This document shows positions 10,581-20,681 of a stretch of 64,000 nt of DNA, piece after piece. Below the pieces are notes generated by a model. It was not told the origin of the DNA, did no database searches, and saw nothing but the letters and a program-made list of their open reading frames with translations. The stretch is taken from positions 248,001-312,000 of the forward strand of contig JAGEMR010000019.1 of the NCBI GenBank assembly GCA_021030915.1, given 5' to 3'. Made by a program: the position numbers and the translations under genes. How positions within the stretch are numbered: the first letter of the stretch is position 1; every line of letters begins with the position of its first letter. Source of the stretch: Astrothelium macrocarpum (taxonomy: Eukaryota; Ascomycota; Dothideomycetes; Trypetheliales; Trypetheliaceae).

Positions 10581-12971
10581 ATGGATCCCAGCCTTTCTCG
10601 ATGGGATTGCCAATCGCTGGTGCACAACGACATTAGACGAGTTTGGCGCGCCTTCTCGGAACCAAATCCTCAATACTCTGAACCACATTGTGTCCAATTC
10701 TATTGGAAAACAAATTTCGACCTAGATCTTAATCCGAATTCTAATCAAGACGAGGAGGACGAAGCGCTGCTCCATTTAACCAATGACCTTTTAGAGCATG
10801 CAGATTGTCCGCAAAATCATATAAATTTGCTAAATTACAAGATTGCAAGCTTCCTCTGGTGCACGTATGACGCATGCCTGAACGATACTGCCGATAAAGC
10901 ATACGAAGCGTTATCTAGGCTTCCCAGGCTCCCACCTGAGCTTCCATTGAAGGAAATTGTACACTTCGAAAGTCAGAACATGGACACCGCCTTGCCACCG
11001 GCTTACACTACAACGGAACAAGCCAGAGAGGAAAAACTGGATTGGAGCCGATTAAAGGCCGTGTCATTGATGGATAGCTGTACTATTCGGGCAGCCCTTG
11101 CCATAGCGAACGTACCAACTGGCGCTCAAAATGCAGCCTTGGGCTTCCGTATTAAAGTGTATCTCGATAGAATCGTCAGACTTCTGGATATACTTTGCGA
11201 CAAGCCGTTGTCGTATATTCCAAAATCCCCTTATGCGAGAGTTATCTTGACTGCCTATCTGTGGGCAACATGGCAAAGGTCAGTGACGATATTCTTAGGA
11301 GGTGTACTCAATGGCACTATCGGTAATCCCTATGCGGATGATGCACTGTTGGCACTGTCATATCCAAGATTCTTTTCTCGTCCCTCAGTCATCGCTGCGT
11401 GGCGTGGGTTGCCTAACCAGAGATCCCAGTACATGTGTGCATGGGCATTCGAGCTCCTGCAGATGTCGAAAATTTCACTTGCGCTGGATTTCAGGAATTT
11501 CCATCGCATATTTGCAGCAGCGCACGCTCATGCCCAGCCACGATGTGCAACAACATCAGAGGTCTGCCCTGGCACTTCACCGGAAATGTGCGGCCGCTTT
11601 AACTGCAAGCAACTGGTCTTGGGAGATCAGTCCCTCCACGATGAAGCTTGTCGAGGTTGCAAGCGTATGATCTGGGACGAGAAGTCGTACTTGACAATCT
11701 CAGGTGGCAGAGCTGTCGACATTTCTGTGCATTCATCGAAGATCAAATACTGCAAATCTGATGAGCAGACTCTCGCAATATCACATGTCTGGAGTCATGG
11801 GCAAGGAGGTAGACCTAGTACGGGCATTAATACGTGTCTACACGCGCGTTATGTACGTTTAGCCAGAATCCACGGATGCAAGTCATATTGGATCGACACA
11901 GTCTGCATCCCGGAGGACCATAATCTTCGCAAAGAAGCAATCTCCTATATCAATGACATCTTTGGGGAGAGCAAACTCACTTTGATCTGTGATCGAGACT
12001 TGGCCGCAATGAGCGTCCCCAGAGGAGATGATGATGCTAAACAAGCGGAGCGGCTTCTTGTGACGCTGCTCGTCTGCGATTGGAATGTAAGAGCCTGGAC
12101 ATTGTTGGAGTCCGTGAGAGGACAGCGGAATATACACGTCTTGTGTGCAAGAAACCAAATAGTTTCGGTCAAGGAACTAATAGAGAAGATTCTGAACAGA
12201 GGGGCATTGGACGTTGCCGTACTTGGTTTAGTCGCTCGGCATCTCTTCGACCGGGGGTTGCCGGGGAAATTTAATATCGTCGATGCCGGGACGCTCCTCA
12301 GCCACAGATATGCCACAAGAGAAGGGGACAACGTTGCGATATGGAGCCTTATGTGTGCAAGACTAGCCTCGGATATTTCAAGCGACCCGCTCGTATTTTG
12401 GAAGTCAAAACAGGGCTGCTTTGTGAACACCGGTTATTTGATGTCCAATGTGCCACGATTGACAAGTGAAAAGGGCTTTCGTTGGGCTCCGTGTAGCCCG
12501 AATGTGCAGTTACAGGCTTTGGCCGCCCCCAGTACTCGGTCTAAGACCTTTTTTTCCGATGGGAGTGGTAGCGAAGTTGGTGTTGTCACGGCCCGAGGAT
12601 TGGAAGCTGTTTGGCTAGTCTACCAAGCCAGAGTTGGAGATGACGAAAGGTATGGCGGAAGCACCAAAGATATACTCGGTACCATGACAACAGATCGCCT
12701 TTTGAACATGTGCTGGAAGAGAGTTGAGGAATTGCAACGATTACATCCTCGTGTATGCCTTCTGATGCCCAAGTCACAGTCGGTAGGACGTCATTTCGGT
12801 TCTGAGCAGAGCAAACGACAGGACCACTTGGTTGTTGTAGCTTTCTCTGACAGTTCGACTTTCAAGATGAGCCAAAATTATGAAGACGAATGGAATTGGG
12901 CAGGTGTTTATGAATGGCCCTCACAGATACCCTTGCCGAAGCTGGAATGGGAAAAAATCCTTCTAATGTGA
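10581..12971 (+). CDS. HET-domain protein (tandem paralogue 2)
   Basis: Single exon of 796 residues, ATG at 10581. The architecture matches the gene just upstream: a helical N-terminal ~350 residues, then CRGCKRMIWDEKSYL and a HET core with LAISHVWSHG (about residue 396), SYWIDTVCIPED (about 435) and CDWNVRAWTLLE (about 497). Both share the block GINTCLH/GVNTCLHNKY-like before YWID and the late motif RWAP/SWAP, so they arose by tandem duplication. HET proteins act in the cytoplasm as effectors of non-self recognition. This copy keeps all three HET hallmark motifs and is the better candidate for an active protein. Its specificity and partner are unknown. Confidence 0.82.
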   Translation: MDPSLSRWDCQSLVHNDIRRVWRAFSEPNPQYSEPHCVQFYWKTNFDLDLNPNSNQDEEDEALLHLTNDLLEHADCPQNHINLLNYKIASFLWCTYDACLNDTADKAYEALSRLPRLPPELPLKEIVHFESQNMDTALPPAYTTTEQAREEKLDWSRLKAVSLMDSCTIRAALAIANVPTGAQNAALGFRIKVYLDRIVRLLDILCDKPLSYIPKSPYARVILTAYLWATWQRSVTIFLGGVLNGTIGNPYADDALLALSYPRFFSRPSVIAAWRGLPNQRSQYMCAWAFELLQMSKISLALDFRNFHRIFAAAHAHAQPRCATTSEVCPGTSPEMCGRFNCKQLVLGDQSLHDEACRGCKRMIWDEKSYLTISGGRAVDISVHSSKIKYCKSDEQTLAISHVWSHGQGGRPSTGINTCLHARYVRLARIHGCKSYWIDTVCIPEDHNLRKEAISYINDIFGESKLTLICDRDLAAMSVPRGDDDAKQAERLLVTLLVCDWNVRAWTLLESVRGQRNIHVLCARNQIVSVKELIEKILNRGALDVAVLGLVARHLFDRGLPGKFNIVDAGTLLSHRYATREGDNVAIWSLMCARLASDISSDPLVFWKSKQGCFVNTGYLMSNVPRLTSEKGFRWAPCSPNVQLQALAAPSTRSKTFFSDGSGSEVGVVTARGLEAVWLVYQARVGDDERYGGSTKDILGTMTTDRLLNMCWKRVEELQRLHPRVCLLMPKSQSVGRHFGSEQSKRQDHLVVVAFSDSSTFKMSQNYEDEWNWAGVYEWPSQIPLPKLEWEKILLM

Positions 12972-14115
12972 AAAGATCGAGAACGATTGATAAACAGGGT
13001 ACGAGGTTACCACAAGTTCTGCCAAAATTCGAAACTCGGATTTCTACACAGGTTATGGCTCATCAGGTCGGGCTTTATTGTTATTTTTTATTTTTTCTCT
13101 CGCCACAAGCACTCCACAAACGGACGAGGTTGGCCTGCACTGAGGCACGTTATATTGGCCGCGGTCTGTTATTTTGTGGAGAGGAGACTGGCGTGTTCTA
13201 CGATATAGAAGGTATATCGCTGCCGCAACCTCCATTGGAGTGCCTTTAAACAGAAGCCGCTCAGCTAGCTCCCGGGCCATTGACGTCATCTATTCGAGTT
13301 TGAAATATGTCCGAGGCTCTCAGAAACAGCACAAGAATCACTGGGTCCTTATCCAATGACCTACAATTGGTGCAGTCCGTTCAAGACAGCCCATACACTT
13401 GTCACACAAATTTTAGCAAGATGTTCCATCTCCCGCTTCATTATGGTCACGTCCCTGCTTTTGACGTCGACTTCCTTCACAGTAGTAAATTCTCCGTAGA
13501 TCAGGTGAGGATCTTGAACACGGGCGATCAGTATATGAATACGCTGCTGCAAATATGTTAACGTGCCACTAGTTTTCCACAAATTGGTCTCTCTGTGCCG
13601 CGACACACTGATCCCGCCGATGCTTCCGAGATTGGACGGTCATCTTTAGCACGTCTCCGATAAGCTTGAGCTTCGCTTTACCACCGGAGTTGTCTTCCGA
13701 TTTTGCTATGGTTCGAGTCGAGGAGACAATGTTATTTGCAACGCCAAATGAGTTTGTAGCTGTTTTTTCCGTTCACTGTAAGTATTCCACGAGTTTAGCG
13801 CCCATTGATCTCATCCTCAAAATCGTTGTCGATCTATTTTTCGACAGCATTAATGTTTTCAATCTCATCGGGATGTTATGCTAGGAACTTCTTGCAGAGT
13901 TCTTTCCGTTGGTCTACCCGTAATCCCTGGTGACGCACTGCAAGGTGGACGCGCGATTGCACATCCATATCAAAGCGTTTAATTCTGTTTGTGGTCAAGA
14001 CCAAAACACCCTCGTAATTTTTCAGTATACGAAAGAACACTGGATAAAATCAGTGTGAGGACATTCAATTTTATACTTTCAATGTTTGCTACAATAATCC
14101 TATGTGTTGGGAAAT

Positions 14116-14205
14116 CCGGTGCCCATTTCGGCTCAGTTTGCCGTTACTTTAGCTTGCCCGAACCGCCAAAACCAGAACTGGAAAAACAACGCCCAAATTT
14201 AGTAT
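14116..14205 (+). repeat. Dispersed repeat, copy A
   Basis: About 90 bp matching copies B, C and D by eye. The shared order is a cggctca-like block, then ccgccgctg (here ttgccgtta), tagctcgcccgaaccgcc (here with T), an accgggacgggaaaa-like block and cgcctagagttagcat (here cgcccaaatttagtatgc). Several differences from the consensus are C to T or G to A, consistent with RIP-type decay. Confidence 0.6.
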
Positions 14206-14313
14206 GCATAGAATCAGCTTTAGGAGATCGAAAAACAGTGGGATATTATAAATATGGTCGGGAGTGGGGTAGATCAGGTGCAGGCCCGGGAGTACGGAGG
14301 AGTAGATTGTGTA

Positions 14314-14400
14314 CAGAATCAGAGAGCGAGTAGAATCAGAGAGCGTGTAGAATCAGAGAGCGTATAGAATCAGAGAGCGCGTAGATTCAGAGAGCGCATA
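14314..14400 (+). repeat. 17-bp minisatellite, about five units
   Basis: Tandem array of a 17-base unit close to tagaatcagagagcgtg. The first unit begins cagaatc, one has tagattc, and the two bases between units alternate (ag, tg, ta, cg, ca). No coding potential or known function is evident. Confidence 0.85.
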
Positions 14401-14531
14401 GGCGTGAATTAAATGTAAGATCGAAGAATATATAGGGAGAGATCATACATGAGATACAGGATATTTTACGGAATTAAATCCCGTAGGGGTTTTGCTATTT
14501 CGGCCCTTCACAACGTTATGTGCTGGAGAGA

Positions 14532-14603
14532 TACCGGTTTCGGCTCAACCCGCCGCTGTTTCAAAAATTGGGACGGAGCGACGGCGCTTAGAGTTAGCGT
14601 GAT
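14532..14603 (+). repeat. Dispersed repeat, copy B (internal deletion)
   Basis: Begins accggtttcggctcaacc followed by cgccgctg, lacks the middle block present in copies A, C and D, and resumes with gggacgg...cgcttagagttagcgtg. The last bases form a short inverted repeat gtgatta/taatcac just downstream. Confidence 0.55.
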
Positions 14604-15214
14604 TACCTAATCACTTTCGACAAATCCTTTTAAGCGCTGTATCGCTTCTAGAGGAATCTTTACACAAGTGTGACACCTTGAGACGTGCCCGACATAAACT
14701 CTGTCATCCAAAATTCCATATCCGCGTTCGGCATGACGGCTACCATGTTTCACTTCTTTGGCTCAGCAGCAGCAACTGGGATCAGAGGGGTCCTCTATCA
14801 TAACACGACAAGAAGATGTTGCGTTGAACTTGGTTATTCTCGATTCATGAAAATGTCCTACAATGGCATCATTTCACGAGCAACAGTAGTAGATCGGTTT
14901 TCGACTGGTCACATCAGCTAAGTGAGAGGTCTAAGGTAGTGAGGCACAAAATTCCGGTCAGACCCTGGCGCTCTAACTTGAGAGCGTAGTATATGCGAGA
15001 ATGACATGACCTTGGTTGCGACTAAAATCAGCCTAAGCATGTGCAAGGGGCGAGAAAATGAGGCCGGGTCAGATAAGTAGGTAGGTATTACGTTTCGATT
15101 TGCAAACTTGCCTGCCTGGCCACGCCTTCAACTCATCCCCAACCGTTAGCGCTAGAAGTGGCGTTTAAGCGTGGATGGATACTTCATGAACGCACCTCCT
15201 TAGGTGCTTGAAGA

Positions 15215-15221
15215 TATAAAA
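15215..15221 (+). promoter_or_regulatory. TATA-like element of the P450 gene
   Basis: A TATAAAA match lies 93-99 bases upstream of the P450 start codon at 15314, a plausible distance for a fungal core promoter. Confidence 0.4.
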
Positions 15222-15313
15222 CCCTCCAATTAGATTTGGGTACTATTTCATTTGGTCACTAAGTCTCCCCAATTCTTTCGCTTTTCGGAACATTGAGCTG
15301 TTCAAGTGCTGCA

Positions 15314-16834
15314 ATGAACAATCTTGCTTCAAGGGCTTTCTTATGTGTTGGTTTACTACTCCTATATCTTATATCGCAGACAGTCTATCGCCTTCGTTTT
15401 CATCCACTCTGTAAGGTTCCAGGGCCTTCGCTTGCGGCTTCTACCAACTTTTGGCGCCTTGCGATTTTTCTACAAGGCCACCAGCACAAAGTATATGCTG
15501 GACTACACAAGCGCTACGGCCCGCTCGTTCGAATTGGTCCTAATAATGTGTTGCTAAATGACGCTGCCCACTTCCCCGAATACTTTGAATACGACAAATC
15601 TGCTTGGTGGCTGATATTCCGTGGACGATCGGCCAGCTTTGACCATGGCTTTACTTTCGATACCAAATTGCATGTAGCTGCCAAGCGGCAGATCATGGGC
15701 GGATACAGCATGTCAAACGTACTCAAGATCGAAGAAAAGGTCGACAATCATTGTGCAGAGCTTATGAAGCAATTTGGCGCACGCTGCGGTACTGTATTCG
15801 ATATCGCACCGTGGATGCAGTGGGCTGCATTCGATATAGCAATGGATATGATCTTTAGCAATCCACTCGGTTTCATTAGAGAAGGCTTGGATGTTGGGGG
15901 ACTGATTGTTTCGCTACACGAGCTCTTGACCTTCGCCGGCTCTTTGGCAAATTTTCCAACGTTGGTTAAACTTCTACGGCAACCATGGGTATTCCCGCTC
16001 ATCGCACCTCGTCCAACTGATAAAACAGGTCCAGGAGCTCTTCATGCGCTTGTTTGGGCCCAGGTCAGTAGACGATTTCAAATGAGCGAAAAGCAAGAGC
16101 AGACCGAGACTGGAACGCACCGCGATGTTCTCCAATGGATCATGGACCACAACAAGAAAGAAGGCACGCCACTCTCCTGCGCTCGCCTACAGCAAGAGTC
16201 TTTTGGACCTATTCTCGCTGCCTCCGATACAACAGCCGCCGTGCTTCGCGCTATACTCCTCCACGTGGCTAGCAACCCCCGCGTGCTCAACAAGCTACGT
16301 GATGAGATTGACGCGGCAGACTCAGCAGGACTCCTTTCTACGCCCCCAAAGTACGATGAGATGAGACTGCATGTTCCATACATCAGTGCTATCATGAAAG
16401 AAGCTTTGCGGATCTATCCCGCCGCTACCAACCTTGGATATCGCGAGGTTACCTCCGAGGCTGGGGTGACGATGTGCGGCTACCATCTCCCACCACGAAC
16501 AGAGATCGGGATCAGTCACTACACTGTTGGGCGCAATAAAGACATCTTCGGGGAGGACGCAATGCACTTCAGACCGGAGCGATGGACCGAAGAAGCCGAC
16601 GCTGCGACGAGGATGCTACGTGCGACGGGGGATATTTTCTTTAGTTCAGGCCCGACGGCGTGTGTTCGCCGCAACATCGCTACGCTAGAGGTTCAGAAGA
16701 TCACGACACAGATTTTCCGACAGTTTAATGTTCAGATCGCGGACCCAATACAACCGTGGCGCGAAAGGGATGTTCTAGCGATGCTAGTATGGGATTTCCA
16801 GGTTGTTTTACATGTGAGAAAGAAGATATTATAG
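15314..16834 (+). CDS. Cytochrome P450 monooxygenase
   Basis: Single-exon microsomal P450 of 506 residues. The first true ATG is at 15314. A hydrophobic N-terminal anchor (residues ~6-24) precedes the proline-rich hinge PLCKVPGPS. The K-helix ExxR is in KEALRIYP near residue 361, PERW lies near 420, and the haem-ligand Cys is residue 450 in the loop FFSSGPTACVRRNIATLE. Pisatin-demethylase-type fungal families have a similar N-terminal half. The residue two after the Cys, normally Gly, is Arg, so haem binding deserves a check. The reading frame is otherwise complete, and an I-helix AASDTT motif near 306 provides the oxygen-activation Thr. No biosynthetic cluster is evident around it; the neighbours are repeats and pseudogenes. 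Substrate unknown. Confidence 0.9.
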   Translation: MNNLASRAFLCVGLLLLYLISQTVYRLRFHPLCKVPGPSLAASTNFWRLAIFLQGHQHKVYAGLHKRYGPLVRIGPNNVLLNDAAHFPEYFEYDKSAWWLIFRGRSASFDHGFTFDTKLHVAAKRQIMGGYSMSNVLKIEEKVDNHCAELMKQFGARCGTVFDIAPWMQWAAFDIAMDMIFSNPLGFIREGLDVGGLIVSLHELLTFAGSLANFPTLVKLLRQPWVFPLIAPRPTDKTGPGALHALVWAQVSRRFQMSEKQEQTETGTHRDVLQWIMDHNKKEGTPLSCARLQQESFGPILAASDTTAAVLRAILLHVASNPRVLNKLRDEIDAADSAGLLSTPPKYDEMRLHVPYISAIMKEALRIYPAATNLGYREVTSEAGVTMCGYHLPPRTEIGISHYTVGRNKDIFGEDAMHFRPERWTEEADAATRMLRATGDIFFSSGPTACVRRNIATLEVQKITTQIFRQFNVQIADPIQPWRERDVLAMLVWDFQVVLHVRKKIL

Positions 16835-16949
16835 ACATGAAGTAGTCATTCGAGATTACTTGAATCCTCCCCAGTCTGCGGTTTCGAAGAAGGAGACAAG
16901 AGATTCGTGGATCTTGAGGCTCTCTTCCGATAAAAGGCTGGTGCGTACT

Positions 16950-17043
16950 GAGAAATCAGATGCCTGTTTCGGATCAAGCCGCCGCTGCTTTAGCTCGCCC
17001 AGACCTTTAACACCGGGAAAAAAAATAACAATGCCTAAGTCTG
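16950..17043 (+). repeat. Dispersed repeat, copy C
   Basis: Best-preserved middle block: tttcggatcaagccgccgct then gctttagctcgcccagacct, accgggaaaa and aatgcctaagt. Same order and orientation as copies A and D. Confidence 0.6.
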
Positions 17044-17066
17044 TTGAATTAAAAAAAAATCTCGCC

Positions 17067-17101
17067 CTTTTTCTTCTTCTTCTTCTTCTTTTTTTTTTTT
17101 T
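17067..17101 (+). repeat. CTT microsatellite and poly-T tract
   Basis: A run of CTT triplets followed by more than ten T, about 10 bases after a run of nine A. Simple-sequence repeat in the 3' flank of the P450 gene. Confidence 0.9.
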
Positions 17102-17494
17102 GAATAAGTAACAGTAGTCTATGCATTTATCCAATAAATATTGAAAGTTGCTCGAACAAGAACCCTTTTTCCAAAACAGCAAAAACGGGTCCCGATTCCC
17201 CAACACAACGTTTATGTGAAGGATTCGAATCCGCCGATGAGCACGCTGAGAACGTACGCATATTCAAGACAACAGCGTCGGAGCCACGACTCGAAGTTAG
17301 GCCTAAATACAACGCAACGACGCACGAATTTTATTTAACAAGGTGCTGCCATATTATATCAATCACACATACCGGCAAGAGGCTAAATATAAATGGCTAG
17401 ATCTTCTACACCAACCATCTTAGCCAAAAACTCCTTCACAATAGCACCAATCAGCTGGATACTTTTCTCTCCGGTCCTTCTCACCATAATCCTC

Positions 17495-19414
17495 CTAATA
17501 ACAGTAACCCAATCGATGAAAACATTGCATCCCATTCTTCTCCTCACGTTGTAAAACAAGACCGTACGTAGACCAGAAAGATCCATCCTTGACTCCGTAT
17601 AACATCAATCCATAGTTAGACCATGACGGTCCGACTTTGATTGGTTGCATTTCCAGTACGACAACCTGAGAAGGCTCAGAGAATGACAAGAGATATTGGA
17701 CAATCACTCTTTGTCTTCCAAAACTCCCAGGCCTCCGTCTGTAAGCACCTCCGTCGATTCCGCGCAACCCATATGCGTCATCATTTATGTCAATTCCATT
17801 GCCATGCATGGAATCGTCTAGGCCATGAGGTTTTCCAGCCAAGGCATCGAGAAATATCCTGAATGAGAATGCTTTTTCTCGGTCATTCCAAGCAGACGCA
17901 CTTTGCTCAAGTATATCGTCAGGGAGCAAACGTTCAGCCTCGTGACATCGTTCCACGAAAGTTCCGAGACTTGTCACGTATCCTTTGAAAAATGCCCACG
18001 TCTTACCCGAGATCTTTATTGTGCTGAACGTGCAAGTGGCCTTAAGTAATCTGCGAGCCTTTTCCTCATCTGTTAACTCATACCCAAAGAATTGAGAATA
18101 ACCCGCATTCATTTCATCGTCCGTTGTTTGCATATAATTAGCCATGTTCGCTGTTCCGAGAAATTTCTGACTATCTGCTGATGCTCCCAACGCAAAGATT
18201 TTATGAAACGTGTCAAGACCGATCAGAGGGCAGACTGAGCTCTGACTCAGACGCCAGGCCGTGCCAAATGGAGCTGGAGTAGTGAATACGTGCATCTGGC
18301 TAAGAGCAGGGTGTTGCACAAGCAATGTTTCGGCTAATTCGTCGTCCAACTGATCCGCGGTGTAAGAGAACCCTGCTCGGCCAATTGCCGAGTTTCCCAA
18401 TCGCAATCGGAATAGTTGTTGGATGCCGTACACTCGGTCTTCTGCACGTTCGGCAGTGCGATTTTTTACGGCAAGATATGCTGCAAAGAAATTACCAGAG
18501 GCAATTTGTGATATCCCCTTTTCTTCCATGAGATCAAGTATCTTTTGCCATGGCTGTGGCGGGAGGGAAGCATCGTGTGTGCGACCCTTCCACTCCATCA
18601 TAGCCGTATACATTTCAAGAAGGTCCTCGAATTTGAATGTATGATAGATAGCAGTAACATCATCTATTTGCTGTATTACTCTCAGTCCTTCTTTAGAAAT
18701 AAAAATGGCGTCAGTACGTAGAAAACATTCCTGCAGCGTCCATGTGGATTAGAACCATTGATCCTTAAACAATAGCTCGAGCATATTGCAGGCCTCTTCG
18801 ATAAGACTATAGAAGAAGTCATATGGTTGGGATAACGAGTCTTGTCCATAAAAGAACAGGCGAAAATTTTTGATTGCGAGATGTATCTCTTTCAAATGTG
18901 AATGAGATATCGAGCATAACCAAGCGAACACGGCCTTTGCTTTAGAGAAAATCGCCGCTTGACGACCTATTTCGGAGTTCATGGCAGGAGAGTCTTTCCG
19001 TTGGTCAATACAGGCAACATCCACCCAGACAAATTCAACTTCAGGACTTGGCGCCGATGACTTCCATTGAAACTCTTCGCTCTCATAGATATCTACAGTC
19101 TTTCCAGTTTCAGAGATCGCATCTCGAAACTCCCGAGTTGTGAAATGCTTGGGCTGAACCCTTGGAATGTCCCACTCGACCTCCCGAACAGGGATGGCCT
19201 GAACTTTTGGCTTTTCCTTTACGGGAGAGTCCTTGAGCTTCCAGCGACCCCACGTGTAGGTAAGGATGTTATAACGTGGCTCGTCATAGTCCCCATATTT
19301 ATTCCCAGGCTGCCATTTGTATGATGTTAATGCTCGTACATGGAGAAGGCGTCGAGGCCAAAATCCAAGCTCCTTTTCCTGCTCAGCAATCTCGCTGGCG
19401 ATAATCCGACCCAT
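17495..19414 (-). pseudogene. HET-domain gene with an in-frame TAA
   Basis: Typical ascomycete HET protein in one frame of about 640 codons. From the minus-strand start at 19414 it reads LGFWPRRLLHV, YNILTYTWGRWK (HET motif 1), EFVWVDVACIDQR (motif 2) and KDQWF, then a TAA at 18751-18749. The same frame continues at once with STWTLQECFLR (motif 3) and stays open to 17495. The stop falls where the intact HET gene at 45.7 kb has a Thr inside WFTSLWTLQE; a Gln CAA to TAA change would also explain it. Upstream of the first ATG the frame remains open to about 19475 and then runs into repeat copy D, so a 5' exon may have been displaced. A product ending at codon 221 would keep HET motifs 1 and 2 only. 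Confidence 0.8.
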
Positions 19415-19554
19415 TGCAACGCCGTAGGACCCTTTGTAGAGCCGTGGTCTGACCCCAATAGCAATCTTAAATTAGAAAATTTAAAGTTGGACACACACCA
19501 GATCCGATGGACAAGGCTGAATCCCAACCTAATTGAAATGTTCTCTTGGGCCAT

Positions 19555-19634
19555 GACCGAGGCTTGCCGCTGCTGCAGCTCCCCCAGCCTGCCAAAATCA
19601 GGACGGGAACAACAGCGCCTAGAATTAGCATGGA
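19555..19634 (+). repeat. Dispersed repeat, copy D
   Basis: About 80 bp: gaggcttgccgctgctgcag, ctcccccagcctgccaaaat, caggacgggaacaacagcgc, ctagaattagcat. It lies between the divergent HET and APH pseudogenes, at the 5' end of both. Confidence 0.6.
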
Positions 19635-19715
19635 TCAATTTATTTCTTGGCAACTTTTGATGGCAGCCAACTTGATGATGTTATAATCGTCCATTGTCAT
19701 AGACGTCACTCGCCT

Positions 19716-20402
19716 ACGTGTAAGAAACTAGGACGCACGACTAATGAATGCTTAGACGATTTCTTAGAAGAGCTCCGTAGAGGTCTCTCCAAGTAGCTCA
19801 GAAGCAACGATCCCGCTACGATTGAAGAGAGACTCCAGGAGCTCAAGAACGACTTCCCAACAGGGGAGCCATACGTGCTCACGCATGGAGATCTGAATTT
19901 CGAGAACATAATTGTAAAGGAAGATAAGATAGAGGCAACCATCGACTGAGAAATGGCTGGATATTTTCCCTGGTGGGCGGAACGCTTTCTAACCACCGGC
20001 AACGACCGCGACCGTGAATTATTCTTGCCTATGTGGGATGACCTTTTTCCATCTTGCCAGAGAGACCCTTTTATAAAAGAGGTCTGCGAAACGGTGGGCG
20101 CGGTCGCAGAGGCTTGGAGATTGTGCCCTACAGAACATCCGAACAGCCGAACGTGTTGGCTGCGCGCTAGTTTCTGTGAATGCCAGGAGTACAAGGGGAA
20201 GTTCAAGTGGGAGGCTCTTGGGAATCAATCTGAGCACAATATAGTCTACGTGGATACGCCCGAAAGTCAATCCTCCCTTGATAGGCCTCTTAGTCAAGAT
20301 CCGCATACAACGATCAAGAGGCTACGGGAAGAAGGCTTGATGAGCGAAGACAGGATTGCGAGGATGGAGGCAGCATTGAAGGTTGCAACATTCTATTCCT
20401 AG
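19716..20402 (+). pseudogene. Aminoglycoside-phosphotransferase (APH)-family remnant
   Basis: One frame gives the C-terminal half of an APH-fold kinase. The Brenner-type catalytic loop is THGDLNFENIIV (His-Gly-Asp...Asn), and the following Mg-binding segment reads IEATID-stop-EMAGYFPWWAERF. In the family that stop is a Trp (IDWE-AGWYP), so the TGA at 19947-19949 is a TGG to TGA change. A second in-frame stop, TAG at 19794-19796, lies upstream. The N-terminal nucleotide-binding lobe is not detectable, so the gene is truncated as well as interrupted. The C-terminus runs to a stop at 20402. APH-like families are expanded in fungi and mostly lack a known substrate. Confidence 0.78.
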
Positions 20403-20681
20403 ATGAACATTTTCATAGCAACAAAAGGCAACTCTCCTGAAATGTCCAACTTTCAGTACATTCTCCCGGCAAAATTCGTTCTCACTGATACACAAAACAT
20501 TCTGCCCTTAACAGAAGAAATCTGGAGCGAGAGCCACGGCCAGCAAAAATTATCCTTGCCTCGTCTTTGCTTTCTTTCCTCACAAACAAACCAGAATAAC
20601 GCAATCGATCAACCATGCACAGATCAAAGCCTTCGATGGACCTAGCTTCCTCAGTAAACTCAAGGCTGCCTGGATCATTCT

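Larger units (their letters stand above)
12972..15313. other. Gene-poor, repeat-bearing region
   Basis: No intact gene is supported over 2.3 kb. A minus-strand frame at 13361-13606 has somewhat protein-like composition but I recognise no family; it may be a remnant. The interval carries two copies of a dispersed repeat (14116-14205, 14532-14603) and a 17-bp minisatellite (14314-14400), and ends in the promoter of the P450 gene. Confidence 0.55.
16835..17494. other. Intergenic region with repeats
   Basis: Contains copy C of the dispersed repeat and a CTT/poly-T tract. No gene is supported. It lies between the 3' ends of the convergent P450 gene and HET pseudogene. Confidence 0.5.

Noticed and set aside
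17221..17232. tRNA T-arm-like ggattcgaatcc
   Set aside because: A palindrome only; no matching acceptor, D or anticodon stems on either strand.
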